DNA of 40,736 nt, from IMG/VR virus record IMGVR_UViG_3300027608_000068, positions 1 through 40,736 of that record; one strand, 5' to 3'. This document shows positions 31,812 through 37,949 of the stretch, piece after piece (the first letter of the stretch is position 1; every line of letters begins with the position of its first letter). The position numbers and the translations under genes are program-made. Source of the DNA: a virus. The notes below the pieces were generated by a model. The model was not told the DNA's origin and made no database searches. It was given only the letters and a program-made list of their open reading frames with translations.

Positions 31812-32762
31812 ATGCGGTTGATTTATTCGACATCTCTGATGATATTCATTCTGGTGCTATCCGGCTGTACAATGATGAAGGGCATTAAGTTTCCAAGTCT
31901 TCCAAATAATAAGACGGGAGACTCTACCGGAACTGTGGCAGGAGCTGCAGCCACTGCCGCCGCGGTGGATCGTATGGATGAGATTAATAAGCGCAATGAA
32001 GAAACCCGGGCTGCACTGGAACTTGAATATGCTAAATTTCGTAAAGAATTAAGCGATGCTTATGAGGCTCGATCAAAAATTGATGATGATAACTTTGACC
32101 GAATTTCTGAAATTAACTTTGGCATCTTTAAGGCCACCGAAGAGATCACAAGCCTGGATCGTCGCGTCCTGATTGCCAATCTAAAATCTCGTGAGAACAT
32201 GGCTCGTCTTATGCCCGTTTCCGAGACGAAGAAGAAAGAGATCATTGCAGACATTGAACTGGATCGAAAGAAGATCGAAGTTGAGATCGTAAAGAGATAC
32301 GAAGACCGTATTAAAGCAGGAGAAGCCACAGCCGCAGCTTATGCAAAAGCCGATGCACTCGTCAAACAAAAGGAACTGGAAAAAAACAAACTGCGTGATC
32401 AGCAGGCGGAACTCTTGGCAAAAATGAAGGCGGCGCAGGATGCAGAACGCGAACAACTTCGAAAGGAAGCGGCGGATGCAGTTGCAGTGGCAAAAGAAAA
32501 ACAGCGCCTCGAGATGATAGGCTGGATTGTAAAATCTCTTCTTGGCGTTGGCATCGCAATTCTCTTACTCGGGTTTCTATTAAAATCGCCGATGTTTATT
32601 GTCTCGGGCATTGCCTGCCTCGGACTCGCCTATGTTGCAGCAACCATTCCCTTCTGGGTTGTAGCAACCATTATGGGGATCTTTGTACTTGTAATGGTAC
32701 TCGTGGATCCCAAGACGGGTAAAATCTCAGCCTTCTCAAAGAAGGCACCGCCTCCAGTCTAA
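31812..32762 (+). CDS. Spanin-like lipoprotein: lipobox, long coiled coil, C-terminal TM helices
   Basis: The 316-aa protein begins with a lipoprotein signal (IFILVLSGC, Cys19). Residues about 50-235 are highly charged and helical (EEITSLDRRVLIANLKSREN, KRYEDRIKAGEATAAAYAKA, KEKQRLEMIGW), consistent with a long coiled coil. Residues about 236-299 form three hydrophobic helices (WIVKSLLGVGIAILLLGFLL, MFIVSGIACLGLAYVAA, FWVVATIMGIFVLVMVLV). A protein lipidated at the outer membrane with its C terminus in the inner membrane has the topology of a u-spanin, which fuses the membranes at lysis. About 185 helical residues could span the periplasm. Late, nearly leaderless expression fits. Its stop overlaps the convergent gene by 4 nt. 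Confidence 0.75.
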   Translation: MRLIYSTSLMIFILVLSGCTMMKGIKFPSLPNNKTGDSTGTVAGAAATAAAVDRMDEINKRNEETRAALELEYAKFRKELSDAYEARSKIDDDNFDRISEINFGIFKATEEITSLDRRVLIANLKSRENMARLMPVSETKKKEIIADIELDRKKIEVEIVKRYEDRIKAGEATAAAYAKADALVKQKELEKNKLRDQQAELLAKMKAAQDAEREQLRKEAADAVAVAKEKQRLEMIGWIVKSLLGVGIAILLLGFLLKSPMFIVSGIACLGLAYVAATIPFWVVATIMGIFVLVMVLVDPKTGKISAFSKKAPPPV

Positions 32763-33115
32763 CTGGACTGTTTCCGCTTCTCTTTCACAACCAGCCATAT
32801 ATCCATGGCGGATGCGCAGGGAAACTGTTCGTGTTTTTTGAATTTAAACCCGTTAAGAGAGAATGGCTTTACAACCCGATCTCCATTTATGTAATCGTGC
32901 TCGATTTGAATGTAGCCTTGTTTTTCAAGTCTATTGCGCATCTTTGTAAATTCCGGATGATCTATAATACTATGCGCATCTCCCTCTAGTTTATGATCAA
33001 ATATCTTGAATAAGGCACGTGCCTCTGGAGGCACCTCTAGCACCATACGTTCAGTGTGAGACACGCTTGTAATGTGCTCTCTCTTTAATTTAAACTGTTT
33101 AAGGGAGGATTTCAT
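32759..33115 (-). CDS. Hypothetical basic protein
   Basis: The 118-aa protein is basic, with a helical N terminus (SSLKQFKLKREHITSVSHTE) and a winged-helix-like middle (IIDHPEFTKMRNRLEKQGYI then QIEHDYINGDRVVKPFS). The pattern of two helices followed by a beta hairpin would suit a small DNA-binding domain, but no family is recognised. It ends head-on into the spanin-like gene and lies 8 bp downstream of the ligase gene, in the same leftward unit. Confidence 0.6.
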   Translation of the reverse strand: MKSSLKQFKLKREHITSVSHTERMVLEVPPEARALFKIFDHKLEGDAHSIIDHPEFTKMRNRLEKQGYIQIEHDYINGDRVVKPFSLNGFKFKKHEQFPCASAMDIWLVVKEKRKQSS

Positions 33116-33123
33116 ATGTTGAA

Positions 33124-34236
33124 TTACTCGTAGTTGCGGATCGCAGTGATATAAGGAAAGCGCGGAACGCCGTCCGGAGTGAGATGAAAGAATTGTACCG
33201 TGGCCAGTTGACCCACGATCTCTTGTTTATTCTGTAGGAGTTCAGTTAAAAACTCGTGACTGCCTTTGATGTTGGATTTAAAAATAGTGCCATCGTCATT
33301 CTTCATGACCATGAATCCAGCCATTCCGGTACGGTTACCCGTGCCCTCTCCTACTTCCAGAATTTGATATTCCTTATCTTGAAACTCTTTGCGCTTCAAT
33401 AGGAATTTTGATCTCTTGGTTTCGTAGACATCATCCACGCGAACCATCTGACCCTCATAATTTGCCGCAAGAAATCCTTCATAGATTGTATTGAGCTGCT
33501 CAAGAGTATCCACCTTCAGAGTGATCACGTGCTTGATGATATGTGAATTGTTTAGATCCGCAGTGAAGAGATTCGTCTCGAGCCACTGATTTCGCTGAGA
33601 GAAAGTAGAAGTCGTATCGATTACGTCGTAGATATGATACTGAATGACCTTCTCGGATTCCTCTAGATCCTTTGCATTGGGTTTTGTCTTTTTGACCAAT
33701 GAGGTAATCTTATTAAAGTCATTCGCAAGTTTGTCGCAGTAGAGTTCGCCATCCAGAACAACATCGGGATGTTTCTCAAAGAAAGCCTCAAGAGTCTTGA
33801 GGATATGCGGAGCCGATTTAAAAATCTTACCTCCGCGAGAGAACATTGCGTCCTTTGTGCAGAGGCATCGAATGCCATCCAACTTAGGCTGAGTGTAAAG
33901 TGGCCATTCGAGCTTTGCGGCACGATCCTCGAACTTATGTGCAAGCATACAGTCAATCATTATGGGCTTATCGATGTTTTTGATATTTACATGATAACCC
34001 GTCTCGGTACGTTTCTTCCAAGAAGCATTCGCCTCAAAGAGTGCCTGAGACATCTCGTTGCGTTCGTTGGCACGACCAACATTGGTTGGAACCGAAATGT
34101 ACCACTCAGTCGTGGTCATCATTCCGTCCGTCTGACCATAGGTGGTGCGCCAGCGACCGCCGTCCACTTCAGCGGTCCAAGTCTGGATTGCGCCGGTGGC
34201 TGTACGGGAATAAAGTGTCGGGAGCGCAATGCTCAT
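33124..34236 (-). CDS. ATP-dependent DNA ligase with WGR-like N terminus
   Basis: The 370-aa protein has the nucleotidyltransferase motifs: motif I YTQPKLDGIRC with AMP-accepting Lys118, motif III VVLDGELYCDKL, motif IV YEGQMVRVD and motif V KRSKFLLKRKEF, then an OB-like C terminus (IVGQLATVQFFHLTPDG). The first 75 residues (LYSRTATGAIQTWTAEVDGG, then YGQTDGMMTTTEW and NVGRANERNEMSQAL) look like a WGR-type domain. It is shorter than T4 gp30 (487 aa) and belongs to a different ligase lineage. It should seal nicks in replicated phage DNA. Its ATG overlaps the previous stop (TAATG). Confidence 0.9.
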   Translation of the reverse strand: MSIALPTLYSRTATGAIQTWTAEVDGGRWRTTYGQTDGMMTTTEWYISVPTNVGRANERNEMSQALFEANASWKKRTETGYHVNIKNIDKPIMIDCMLAHKFEDRAAKLEWPLYTQPKLDGIRCLCTKDAMFSRGGKIFKSAPHILKTLEAFFEKHPDVVLDGELYCDKLANDFNKITSLVKKTKPNAKDLEESEKVIQYHIYDVIDTTSTFSQRNQWLETNLFTADLNNSHIIKHVITLKVDTLEQLNTIYEGFLAANYEGQMVRVDDVYETKRSKFLLKRKEFQDKEYQILEVGEGTGNRTGMAGFMVMKNDDGTIFKSNIKGSHEFLTELLQNKQEIVGQLATVQFFHLTPDGVPRFPYITAIRNYE

Positions 34237-34478
34237 TAGCTGGCCTCCTGATAATAGCCATTCTTGCGAGCCTCTTTTAGATCCTCGAGAGCTTCATTCT
34301 CGGCGGTCCATGTCTTAAATTGCTCCACGGTGTAAACACCATCCTTAGCAAGATCGGCAACTGTCAGTGCACTTATACAATAAAAAGTAGCACCTCGAGC
34401 AATGCACTGAGCCTCAAAGGCTGCATTCCGATCGGTGAGATATTGTTCAAGTTGCTGCTGTTGTTTGTTGTTATTCAT
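34236..34478 (-). CDS. Hypothetical small early protein
   Basis: The 80-aa protein has a Gln-rich start (NNNKQQQQLEQYLTDRNAAF) and a helical body (AKDGVYTVEQFKTWTAENEA, LEDLKEARKNGYYQEAS). No family is recognised. It has a module-type early promoter whose -10 lies 6 nt before the ATG, and it is coupled to the ligase gene by a one-base stop/start overlap, so it leads the ligase transcription unit. Confidence 0.7.
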   Translation of the reverse strand: MNNNKQQQQLEQYLTDRNAAFEAQCIARGATFYCISALTVADLAKDGVYTVEQFKTWTAENEALEDLKEARKNGYYQEAS

Positions 34479-34484
34479 ATTAGT

Positions 34485-34545
34485 ATCCTACACAATTCTT
34501 GGAGAAAGTAAACACCTAAGAATGTCTTAAGTTGTTGATTATCAA
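34485..34545 (-). promoter_or_regulatory. Early-promoter module, copy C
   Basis: The -10 TAGGAT (34485-34490) and -35 GTTTAC (34508-34513) are 17 nt apart, and the -10 is 6 nt from the ATG at 34478. The upstream part (GTGTTTAC preceded by ACATTCTTAG on the minus strand) is shared with copy D. Confidence 0.85.
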
Positions 34546-34552
34546 TGGAGCC

Positions 34553-34816
34553 TTAAACTTTATTGCTCAATACCCACTTGGCGCGATTGAGCGTCTGACG
34601 AGCCTCTTCATTGAGACCTCTTTCGATCATCTCTTGTGCATCGGAGATCATAGACATGGCAAGTAGCTTGTTGCCGCCTACAAAGGGCGAGTCCTTATCT
34701 TCCGGGTACAAGAACTGTTCATCGTACCACTCGCCGATGGCGGGTACTCCGAACATTTCCGTCATACGTTGCGTTACGATTGGTAACATGGGGTTGGTAG
34801 CAGTGCTGTTATTCAT
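34553..34816 (-). CDS. Hypothetical small early protein
   Basis: The 87-aa protein has TNPMLPIVTQRMTEMFGVPA, IGEWYDEQFLYPEDKDSPFV and a C-terminal helix, ERGLNEEARQTLNRAKWVLS. No family is recognised. Its promoter is module copy D with the -10 6 nt before the ATG, which predicts a leaderless early mRNA. It is a single-gene unit, since module copy C follows immediately. Confidence 0.7.
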   Translation of the reverse strand: MNNSTATNPMLPIVTQRMTEMFGVPAIGEWYDEQFLYPEDKDSPFVGGNKLLAMSMISDAQEMIERGLNEEARQTLNRAKWVLSNKV

Positions 34817-34822
34817 ACTACA

Positions 34823-34886
34823 ATCCTACACAAACTCCCAGAAAAGTAAACACCTAAGAATGTCCTAAGTTGTTGCATATCAACAA
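34823..34886 (-). promoter_or_regulatory. Early-promoter module, copy D, with hairpin
   Basis: The -10 TAGGAT (34823-34828) and -35 GTTTAC (34846-34851) are 17 nt apart. Upstream, GTTGTTG/CAACAAC (34867-34885 region) forms a 7-bp hairpin. A promoter joined to a stem-loop is the layout of the mobile early-promoter/stem-loop cassettes described in T4-type phages. Confidence 0.85.
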
Positions 34887-34897
34887 CCCCTAAAAAT

Positions 34898-35089
34898 TTA
34901 CTTCGAATCGGATCGATTCTTCTCTTCGGGTGACTGCTCAGAATCGTTTTTTGTACGATGCCTACGTTTTGTATTCGCATGAAAGTCCGACTTTGGAATC
35001 CGACGAAATATGCGATCCCAGTTCTCCTCAAACACTTCGGGTGAAACCGAGAATGGCCTTGCCTTTGATCCTTTGCCGTTTTCAGACAT
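34898..35089 (-). CDS. Small basic phage protein (GKGSKxRP family)
   Basis: The 63-aa protein opens MSENGKGSKARPFSVSPEVF and continues EENWDRIFRRI, a short pattern found in many phage genomes, followed by a charged, low-complexity tail (KRRHRTKNDSEQSPEEKNRS). The function of the family is unknown. It overlaps the gene upstream by 8 nt and is the last gene of the 36156-34898 leftward unit. Confidence 0.75.
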   Translation of the reverse strand: MSENGKGSKARPFSVSPEVFEENWDRIFRRIPKSDFHANTKRRHRTKNDSEQSPEEKNRSDSK

Positions 35090-35411
35090 TCACGTTTGGC
35101 GTTGATATCTCGCAATCAAATGATTGATGAAGAAAGTTCGAAAGGCTATCGCAGAAACAATTATCCTCTTCCACGCTCTCAAATCCGATACCAGCTTTAT
35201 TCAGGACATCATAGGTTGCGGCAATGATGTTACTAACTTCCACCGCGGAAGGCTTTGGCAATAGTTTCGGCTGAAAGGCAGGATAATCTATGCGAATCGT
35301 TGGAAGATCGACTTCAGCCTTGGGCTTCTTCACTTTGATTGTTCTGATCGTTTGCAGGATGATTGATCCGGGCAGTTTGGTTACTTTCTTTGATGATTTA
35401 GTTGTTTTCAT
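35082..35411 (-). CDS. Hypothetical protein
   Basis: The ATG at 35411 (109 aa, MKTTKSSKKVTKLPGSIILQ) is preferred because the longer frame from 35537 overlaps the upstream gene. The protein has a basic start, a Pro-rich middle (PTIRIDYPAFQPKLLPKPSA) and a C terminus with a Cys pair (VEEDNCFCDSLSNFLHQSFD). No family is recognised. It is 4 nt downstream of the 120-aa gene. Confidence 0.65.
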   Translation of the reverse strand: MKTTKSSKKVTKLPGSIILQTIRTIKVKKPKAEVDLPTIRIDYPAFQPKLLPKPSAVEVSNIIAATYDVLNKAGIGFESVEEDNCFCDSLSNFLHQSFDCEISTPNVNV

Positions 35412-35415
35412 AAAA

Positions 35416-35778
35416 TTATCTCCAGGTGCGATGTTTCTCCGCAACCCATTCGGCTCCATCATATTGTTGAATAGACCACTCAATATGAGAAGGAATCTCC
35501 ACGATCTTGAGTTGGCACCACTTTCCGTTTGCTTCATCCTTTAAACTCTCCACGACCTGAACAAGAAAGATATCATCTCGCTGAATGTCGCCGTCGTGCA
35601 ATGGTTCCGTCATTGGTATATTGGCCAGAGTGCGATATTCGGAAAGAGCCCGGGTTGAAAGGCTAAACCCACCGTATGTCAAATTAATGACGATCTGCCG
35701 CACCTCGCCGACACGTGAACCGTCTGCTGTAAAAATAAGAGTGCTACTTTTATCTGTAGCCGTGACTGAATTATTCAT
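35416..35778 (-). CDS. Hypothetical protein
   Basis: The 120-aa protein appears beta-rich: STLIFTADGSRVGEVRQIVI, NLTYGGFSLSTRALSEYRTL, then GDIQRDDIFLVQVVESLKDE and IPSHIEWSIQQYDGAEWVAE. No known motif is visible. It sits in a run of small leftward genes with short spacings and is probably co-transcribed from the promoter at 36164-36192. Confidence 0.65.
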   Translation of the reverse strand: MNNSVTATDKSSTLIFTADGSRVGEVRQIVINLTYGGFSLSTRALSEYRTLANIPMTEPLHDGDIQRDDIFLVQVVESLKDEANGKWCQLKIVEIPSHIEWSIQQYDGAEWVAEKHRTWR

Positions 35779-35783
35779 AAATT

Positions 35784-35915
35784 TTAATCGTAGAAACCTT
35801 TATCGTCCAGGTCCTTTTCCATCCTTCGAGCGTTCACAATTAACACAATGACAGTGACAATAAATGCCACGGATACAATGAAACCGGCAACGAGGAGTAT
35901 TTTAACGAGGATCAT
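35784..35915 (-). CDS. 43-aa single-pass membrane protein
   Basis: ATG 35915 to TAA 35784. Residues about 3-28 form one long hydrophobic helix (LVKILLVAGFIVSVAFIVTV, then IVLIV), followed by a charged cytoplasmic-type tail NARRMEKDLDDKGFYD. It overlaps the previous gene by 14 nt. Function unknown. Small early phage membrane proteins of this type often act on host membrane functions, but nothing specific can be read here. Confidence 0.65.
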   Translation of the reverse strand: MILVKILLVAGFIVSVAFIVTVIVLIVNARRMEKDLDDKGFYD

Positions 35916-36156
35916 CTAACTTTGGAGCTTCGGAAAAAAGCGGCCGAAGACCAGCCAATATCTGAGTGATATCGAAATACTGATCTCTTGTAAGCGCTAA
36001 TTTATTCACTAAAAATTCGAGGGCCTGAAACTGTTCAAAGGCATAATCAATCTGAGAGATATCAACATGGCTGAGATTCGAGGCAATTGCGGCTCGCCGA
36101 GATGCCTGCTGCTTTTCGTTTTTGCCTTTGCGCGCCCAGGATTGTGATGAACTCAT
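35902..36156 (-). CDS. Hypothetical small early protein
   Basis: The 84-aa protein has a basic start (SSSQSWARKGKNEKQQASRR) and a helical body (QIDYAFEQFQALEFLVNKLA, LTRDQYFDITQILAGLRPLF). No family is recognised. It is the first gene of the 36156-34898 unit. A GTTTAC early promoter places its -10 (TAATAT) 7 nt before the ATG, so the mRNA should be leaderless or nearly so. Confidence 0.65.
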   Translation of the reverse strand: MSSSQSWARKGKNEKQQASRRAAIASNLSHVDISQIDYAFEQFQALEFLVNKLALTRDQYFDITQILAGLRPLFSEAPKLDDPR

Positions 36157-36163
36157 ATAATAT

Positions 36164-36192
36164 ATATTACTCTAATTTCGTGCAATGTAAAC
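36164..36192 (-). promoter_or_regulatory. Early promoter GTTTAC-17-TAATAT
   Basis: The -35 GTTTAC is at 36187-36192 and the -10 TAATAT at 36164-36169, 17 nt apart. The -10 ends 7 nt before the ATG at 36156. Confidence 0.8.
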
Positions 36193-36230
36193 AAAATAAT
36201 GCATTATTTTCAATATTTATTGGCATAAAC

Positions 36231-36266
36231 AAAAATGGTCCGATGGTCTCAATGACCACCGAACCA
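36231..36266 (-). terminator. Intrinsic terminator of the tRNA-side transcript
   Basis: On the minus strand TGGTTCGGTGGTC pairs with GACCATCGGACCA over 13 bp (two G-U wobbles), with a 5-nt loop, followed by TTTTT. On the plus strand the two wobble pairs become A-C mismatches and no T run follows the stem at once, so it is built for leftward transcripts. Confidence 0.82.
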
Positions 36267-36280
36267 CGTTTTTGTCTGTT

Positions 36281-36358
36281 TTATTCTCGGGAATAATCGT
36301 TTTTCAGAATCACGAATATTCCTAGGACTGCGGCATATGCCACAATGATAGCTATCAT
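36281..36358 (-). CDS. Possible 25-aa membrane peptide
   Basis: ATG 36358 to TAA 36281 encodes MIAIIVAYAAVLGIFVILKN and a short charged end. An AAAGGA SD-like motif lies 8 nt upstream, rare in this genome. It lies between tRNA-Ala and a strong terminator. Its small size makes it uncertain. Confidence 0.4.
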   Translation of the reverse strand: MIAIIVAYAAVLGIFVILKNDYSRE

Positions 36359-36413
36359 ATACTCTATCCTTTCTAATCGGAACCTCGATTCAATGAATCT
36401 CGGTTGTTTCAAG

Positions 36414-36434
36414 ACTCCTACACTTTATAGGAGT
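36414..36434 (-). other. Hairpin just after tRNA-Ala
   Basis: ACTCCTA/TAGGAGT, 7 bp with a 7-nt loop, starts 3 nt past the encoded CCA of tRNA-Ala. No U run follows, so a tRNA 3'-processing signal is more likely than a terminator. Confidence 0.4.
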
Positions 36435-36437
36435 AAT

Positions 36438-36513
36438 TGGTGGACCAGACAGGGATCGAACCTGCGACCTTCTGCTTGCAAAGCAGCTTCTCTACCAACT
36501 GAGATACTAGCCC
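36438..36513 (-). tRNA. tRNA-Ala (TGC)
   Basis: The 76-nt gene includes an encoded CCA. The acceptor GGGCTAG/CTGGTCC pairs with two G-U wobbles, the anticodon loop is TTTGCAA (TGC), and the T arm carries GGTTCGATCC. It reads GCN codons, mainly GCA. Confidence 0.93.
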
Positions 36514-36520
36514 AAATAAA

Positions 36521-37186
36521 TTAGAATGACCAGCTTGTCGATGTGCGCCAACCGAGAATGTGCTTATTCAGATTACCGTCCTGAAGAGCAATCATTCCAA
36601 CCGAGAACATCTTCCAAGAAGCATCAATTGAACCACCATAATAGGCATTCGTGTATTTGATTTCCTTGAGTGTCTTTGGCAGTGCATCATTCGCATCGGT
36701 ATAACCCACGAAGATTGCGGTCTTGAGGCTGACATTCTTGCTCAGAGCATGTTTGCTGGCAAATTCGGCTTCAATATTTGTGAGGCGTGATTCAGCATCA
36801 TAACGAGCAGTGACAAGAGCTGGACCCTTTCCAACGCTCACAAATGGGCGGGAATGGCTATTCAGATCGTATTTGCCCGGATGGTTTTTCATGACATAAT
36901 TCACACCAACATTCACATCGGCCAAGGTCGAAAAGAACTTGTAACCAGCGCTAAGTGTTGCCTGAGAGAATTGAGCCCTGGACATATCAATATGATTTTC
37001 AGCGGCAGCACCAAAGGAGAAGCTTTTCCAATTTGTATTGGCAGCTGCTACAATTGCACCTTTCGAATCTGAAACCTTACCGAAGTCGATACCCTTTTCG
37101 CGATATCCAACTGAGACAGTCGTGCTAGCAAAAGCACAGATTGTGAGGATACTTGAGATGATTGACAGTTTAATGAGTTTGTTCAT
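36521..37186 (-). CDS. Outer-membrane beta-barrel protein
   Basis: The 221-aa protein has a signal peptide (NKLIKLSIISSILTICAFA, cleavage near AFA-S) and then alternating amphipathic strands rich in aromatic and small residues (TVSVGYREKGIDFG, NWKSFSFGAAAENHI, ATLSAGYKFFSTLADVNVGV, LKTAIFVGYTD, ASWKMFSVGMIALQD). It ends ...RTSTSWSF, with the C-terminal Phe that the BAM complex recognises. I count about 8-10 strands. A TATAAATA late promoter ends 7 nt before the ATG. Possible roles are receptor masking, superinfection exclusion or permeability. The family is not identified. Confidence 0.8.
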   Translation of the reverse strand: MNKLIKLSIISSILTICAFASTTVSVGYREKGIDFGKVSDSKGAIVAAANTNWKSFSFGAAAENHIDMSRAQFSQATLSAGYKFFSTLADVNVGVNYVMKNHPGKYDLNSHSRPFVSVGKGPALVTARYDAESRLTNIEAEFASKHALSKNVSLKTAIFVGYTDANDALPKTLKEIKYTNAYYGGSIDASWKMFSVGMIALQDGNLNKHILGWRTSTSWSF

Positions 37187-37193
37187 ACGTTGC

Positions 37194-37201
37194 TATTTAT
37201 A
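37194..37201 (-). promoter_or_regulatory. Late promoter for the outer-membrane barrel
   Basis: Minus-strand TATAAATA, 7 nt before the ATG at 37186, which predicts a nearly leaderless late mRNA. Confidence 0.78.
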
Positions 37202-37283
37202 TCTACTATGAAGTACTCCATATGATTCTCCTTGGATGGAGACATCCTGACCACTGGATGATGGTAATACGTGTGGGTCAAAT

Positions 37284-37358
37284 TGGGTGCAGAGGTTGGA
37301 ATTGAACCAACTACCTCCTGGTTATGAGCCAGACGAGCTACCGATGCTCTACTCTGCA
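37284..37358 (-). tRNA. tRNA-Met (CAT)
   Basis: The 75-nt gene includes encoded CCA. The acceptor is TGCAGAG/CTCTGCA with a U1-A72 pair, the anticodon loop is CTCATAA (CAT), and the T arm is TTGGTTCAATTCCAA. The CAT anticodon alone cannot separate elongator Met from a lysidine-modified Ile tRNA. Confidence 0.9.
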
Positions 37359-37369
37359 AAAAGGGGCGA

Positions 37370-37599
37370 CCGCATTATTCCGTAGCTTGGAACTCAAGAT
37401 TTGTCATGAACGTTGGCTACAACGTGTATGTTTTGTCCTGATTTTATTTTGTTCTAGGAAGAGTGTTCTTACGCGTGATCAGCGCAGCCTAGGCGGCCAA
37501 GTTGCATTCTCCATCGAATGCCGCACTATGCTTAGTCTTCTGTTTATACTCGCATAGTCGAGTTTATGATCGTATGAAATGTCAAAGAATCACTAACCT
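37370..37599 (-). ncRNA. Candidate structured RNA upstream of tRNA-Met
   Basis: This 230-nt stretch has no convincing ORF but follows a good early promoter (37606-37634) and leads into tRNA-Met. Hairpins on the minus strand are ACTATGC/GCATAGT (37525-37531 with 37552-37558), directly beside GCATTC/GAATGC (37504-37509 with 37516-37521), and ACGTTG/CAACGT (37410-37415 with 37420-37425). GTAGC/GCTAC (37382-37386 with 37416-37420) is a competing longer pairing. I do not recognise the family. It could also be a long leader for tRNA processing. Confidence 0.45.
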
Positions 37600-37605
37600 A
37601 GATCT

Positions 37606-37634
37606 ATACTACACTATTTATTCGGAATGTAAAC
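37606..37634 (-). promoter_or_regulatory. Early promoter GTTTAC-17-TAGTAT
   Basis: The -35 GTTTAC is at 37629-37634 and the -10 TAGTAT at 37606-37611. It drives the candidate structured RNA and probably tRNA-Met. Confidence 0.75.
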
Positions 37635-37671
37635 AACAAAGATCAACTTTATTTCATATACATATAACACC

Positions 37672-37917
37672 ATGAGTTCAATGCTTCCATCACTCTTTCA
37701 GAATACTCTCTTTGGAGATTATACCTTTACTCTGATGCCAAGCGGAGATATCGTTCTGGATGATCAACTAAGGCCATCTCAGCTCAGAGTCACACCTGGA
37801 GATCAATTCGAGGTGGTGATCACTCCGGATGGTGTCATTGTTCTAAAGAAAATGGAGCGGCAGACAGGGATCGAACCTGCGACATCAAGTTTGGAAAACT
37901 CGCTCTCTACCAACTGA
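37672..37917 (+). CDS. Small AbrB-like protein whose 3' end runs antisense to tRNA-Gly
   Basis: The 81-aa ORF has LFQNTLFGDYTFTLMPSGDI, VLDDQLRPSQLRVTPGDQFE and VVITPDGVIVLKK, a beta-strand pattern like AbrB/SpoVT swapped-hairpin domains, with LRPSQLRVTPGDQFEV as the hallmark. The domain is complete by about residue 60. The last 21 residues (MERQTGIEPATSSLENSLST) are read from the complement of tRNA-Gly, so the tail is probably an accident of a lost or shared stop. The function is unknown. It is one of few rightward genes in this region. Confidence 0.65.
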   Translation: MSSMLPSLFQNTLFGDYTFTLMPSGDIVLDDQLRPSQLRVTPGDQFEVVITPDGVIVLKKMERQTGIEPATSSLENSLSTN

Positions 37918-37928
37918 GATACTACCGC
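37853..37928 (-). tRNA. tRNA-Gly (TCC)
   Basis: The 76-nt gene includes encoded CCA. The acceptor is GCGGTAG/CTGCCGC with U73, the anticodon stem is CGAGT/ACTTG with loop TTTCCAA (TCC), and the T arm has GGTTCGATCC. It overlaps the plus-strand small ORF by 65 bp in the opposite sense. Confidence 0.93.
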
Positions 37929-37934
37929 ACTAAG

Positions 37935-37942
37935 TATAAATA
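37935..37942 (+). promoter_or_regulatory. Late promoter for the SNase-type nuclease
   Basis: Plus-strand TATAAATA ends 7 nt before the ATG at 37950. It sits directly beside the 5' end of tRNA-Gly on the other strand. Confidence 0.75.
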
Positions 37943-37949
37943 CATTCCT

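Noticed and set aside
37324-37557. 77-codon plus-strand ORF across tRNA-Met and the region to its right
   Set aside because: It begins inside the complement of the tRNA, has no start context, and the region has RNA-like hairpins on the other strand.
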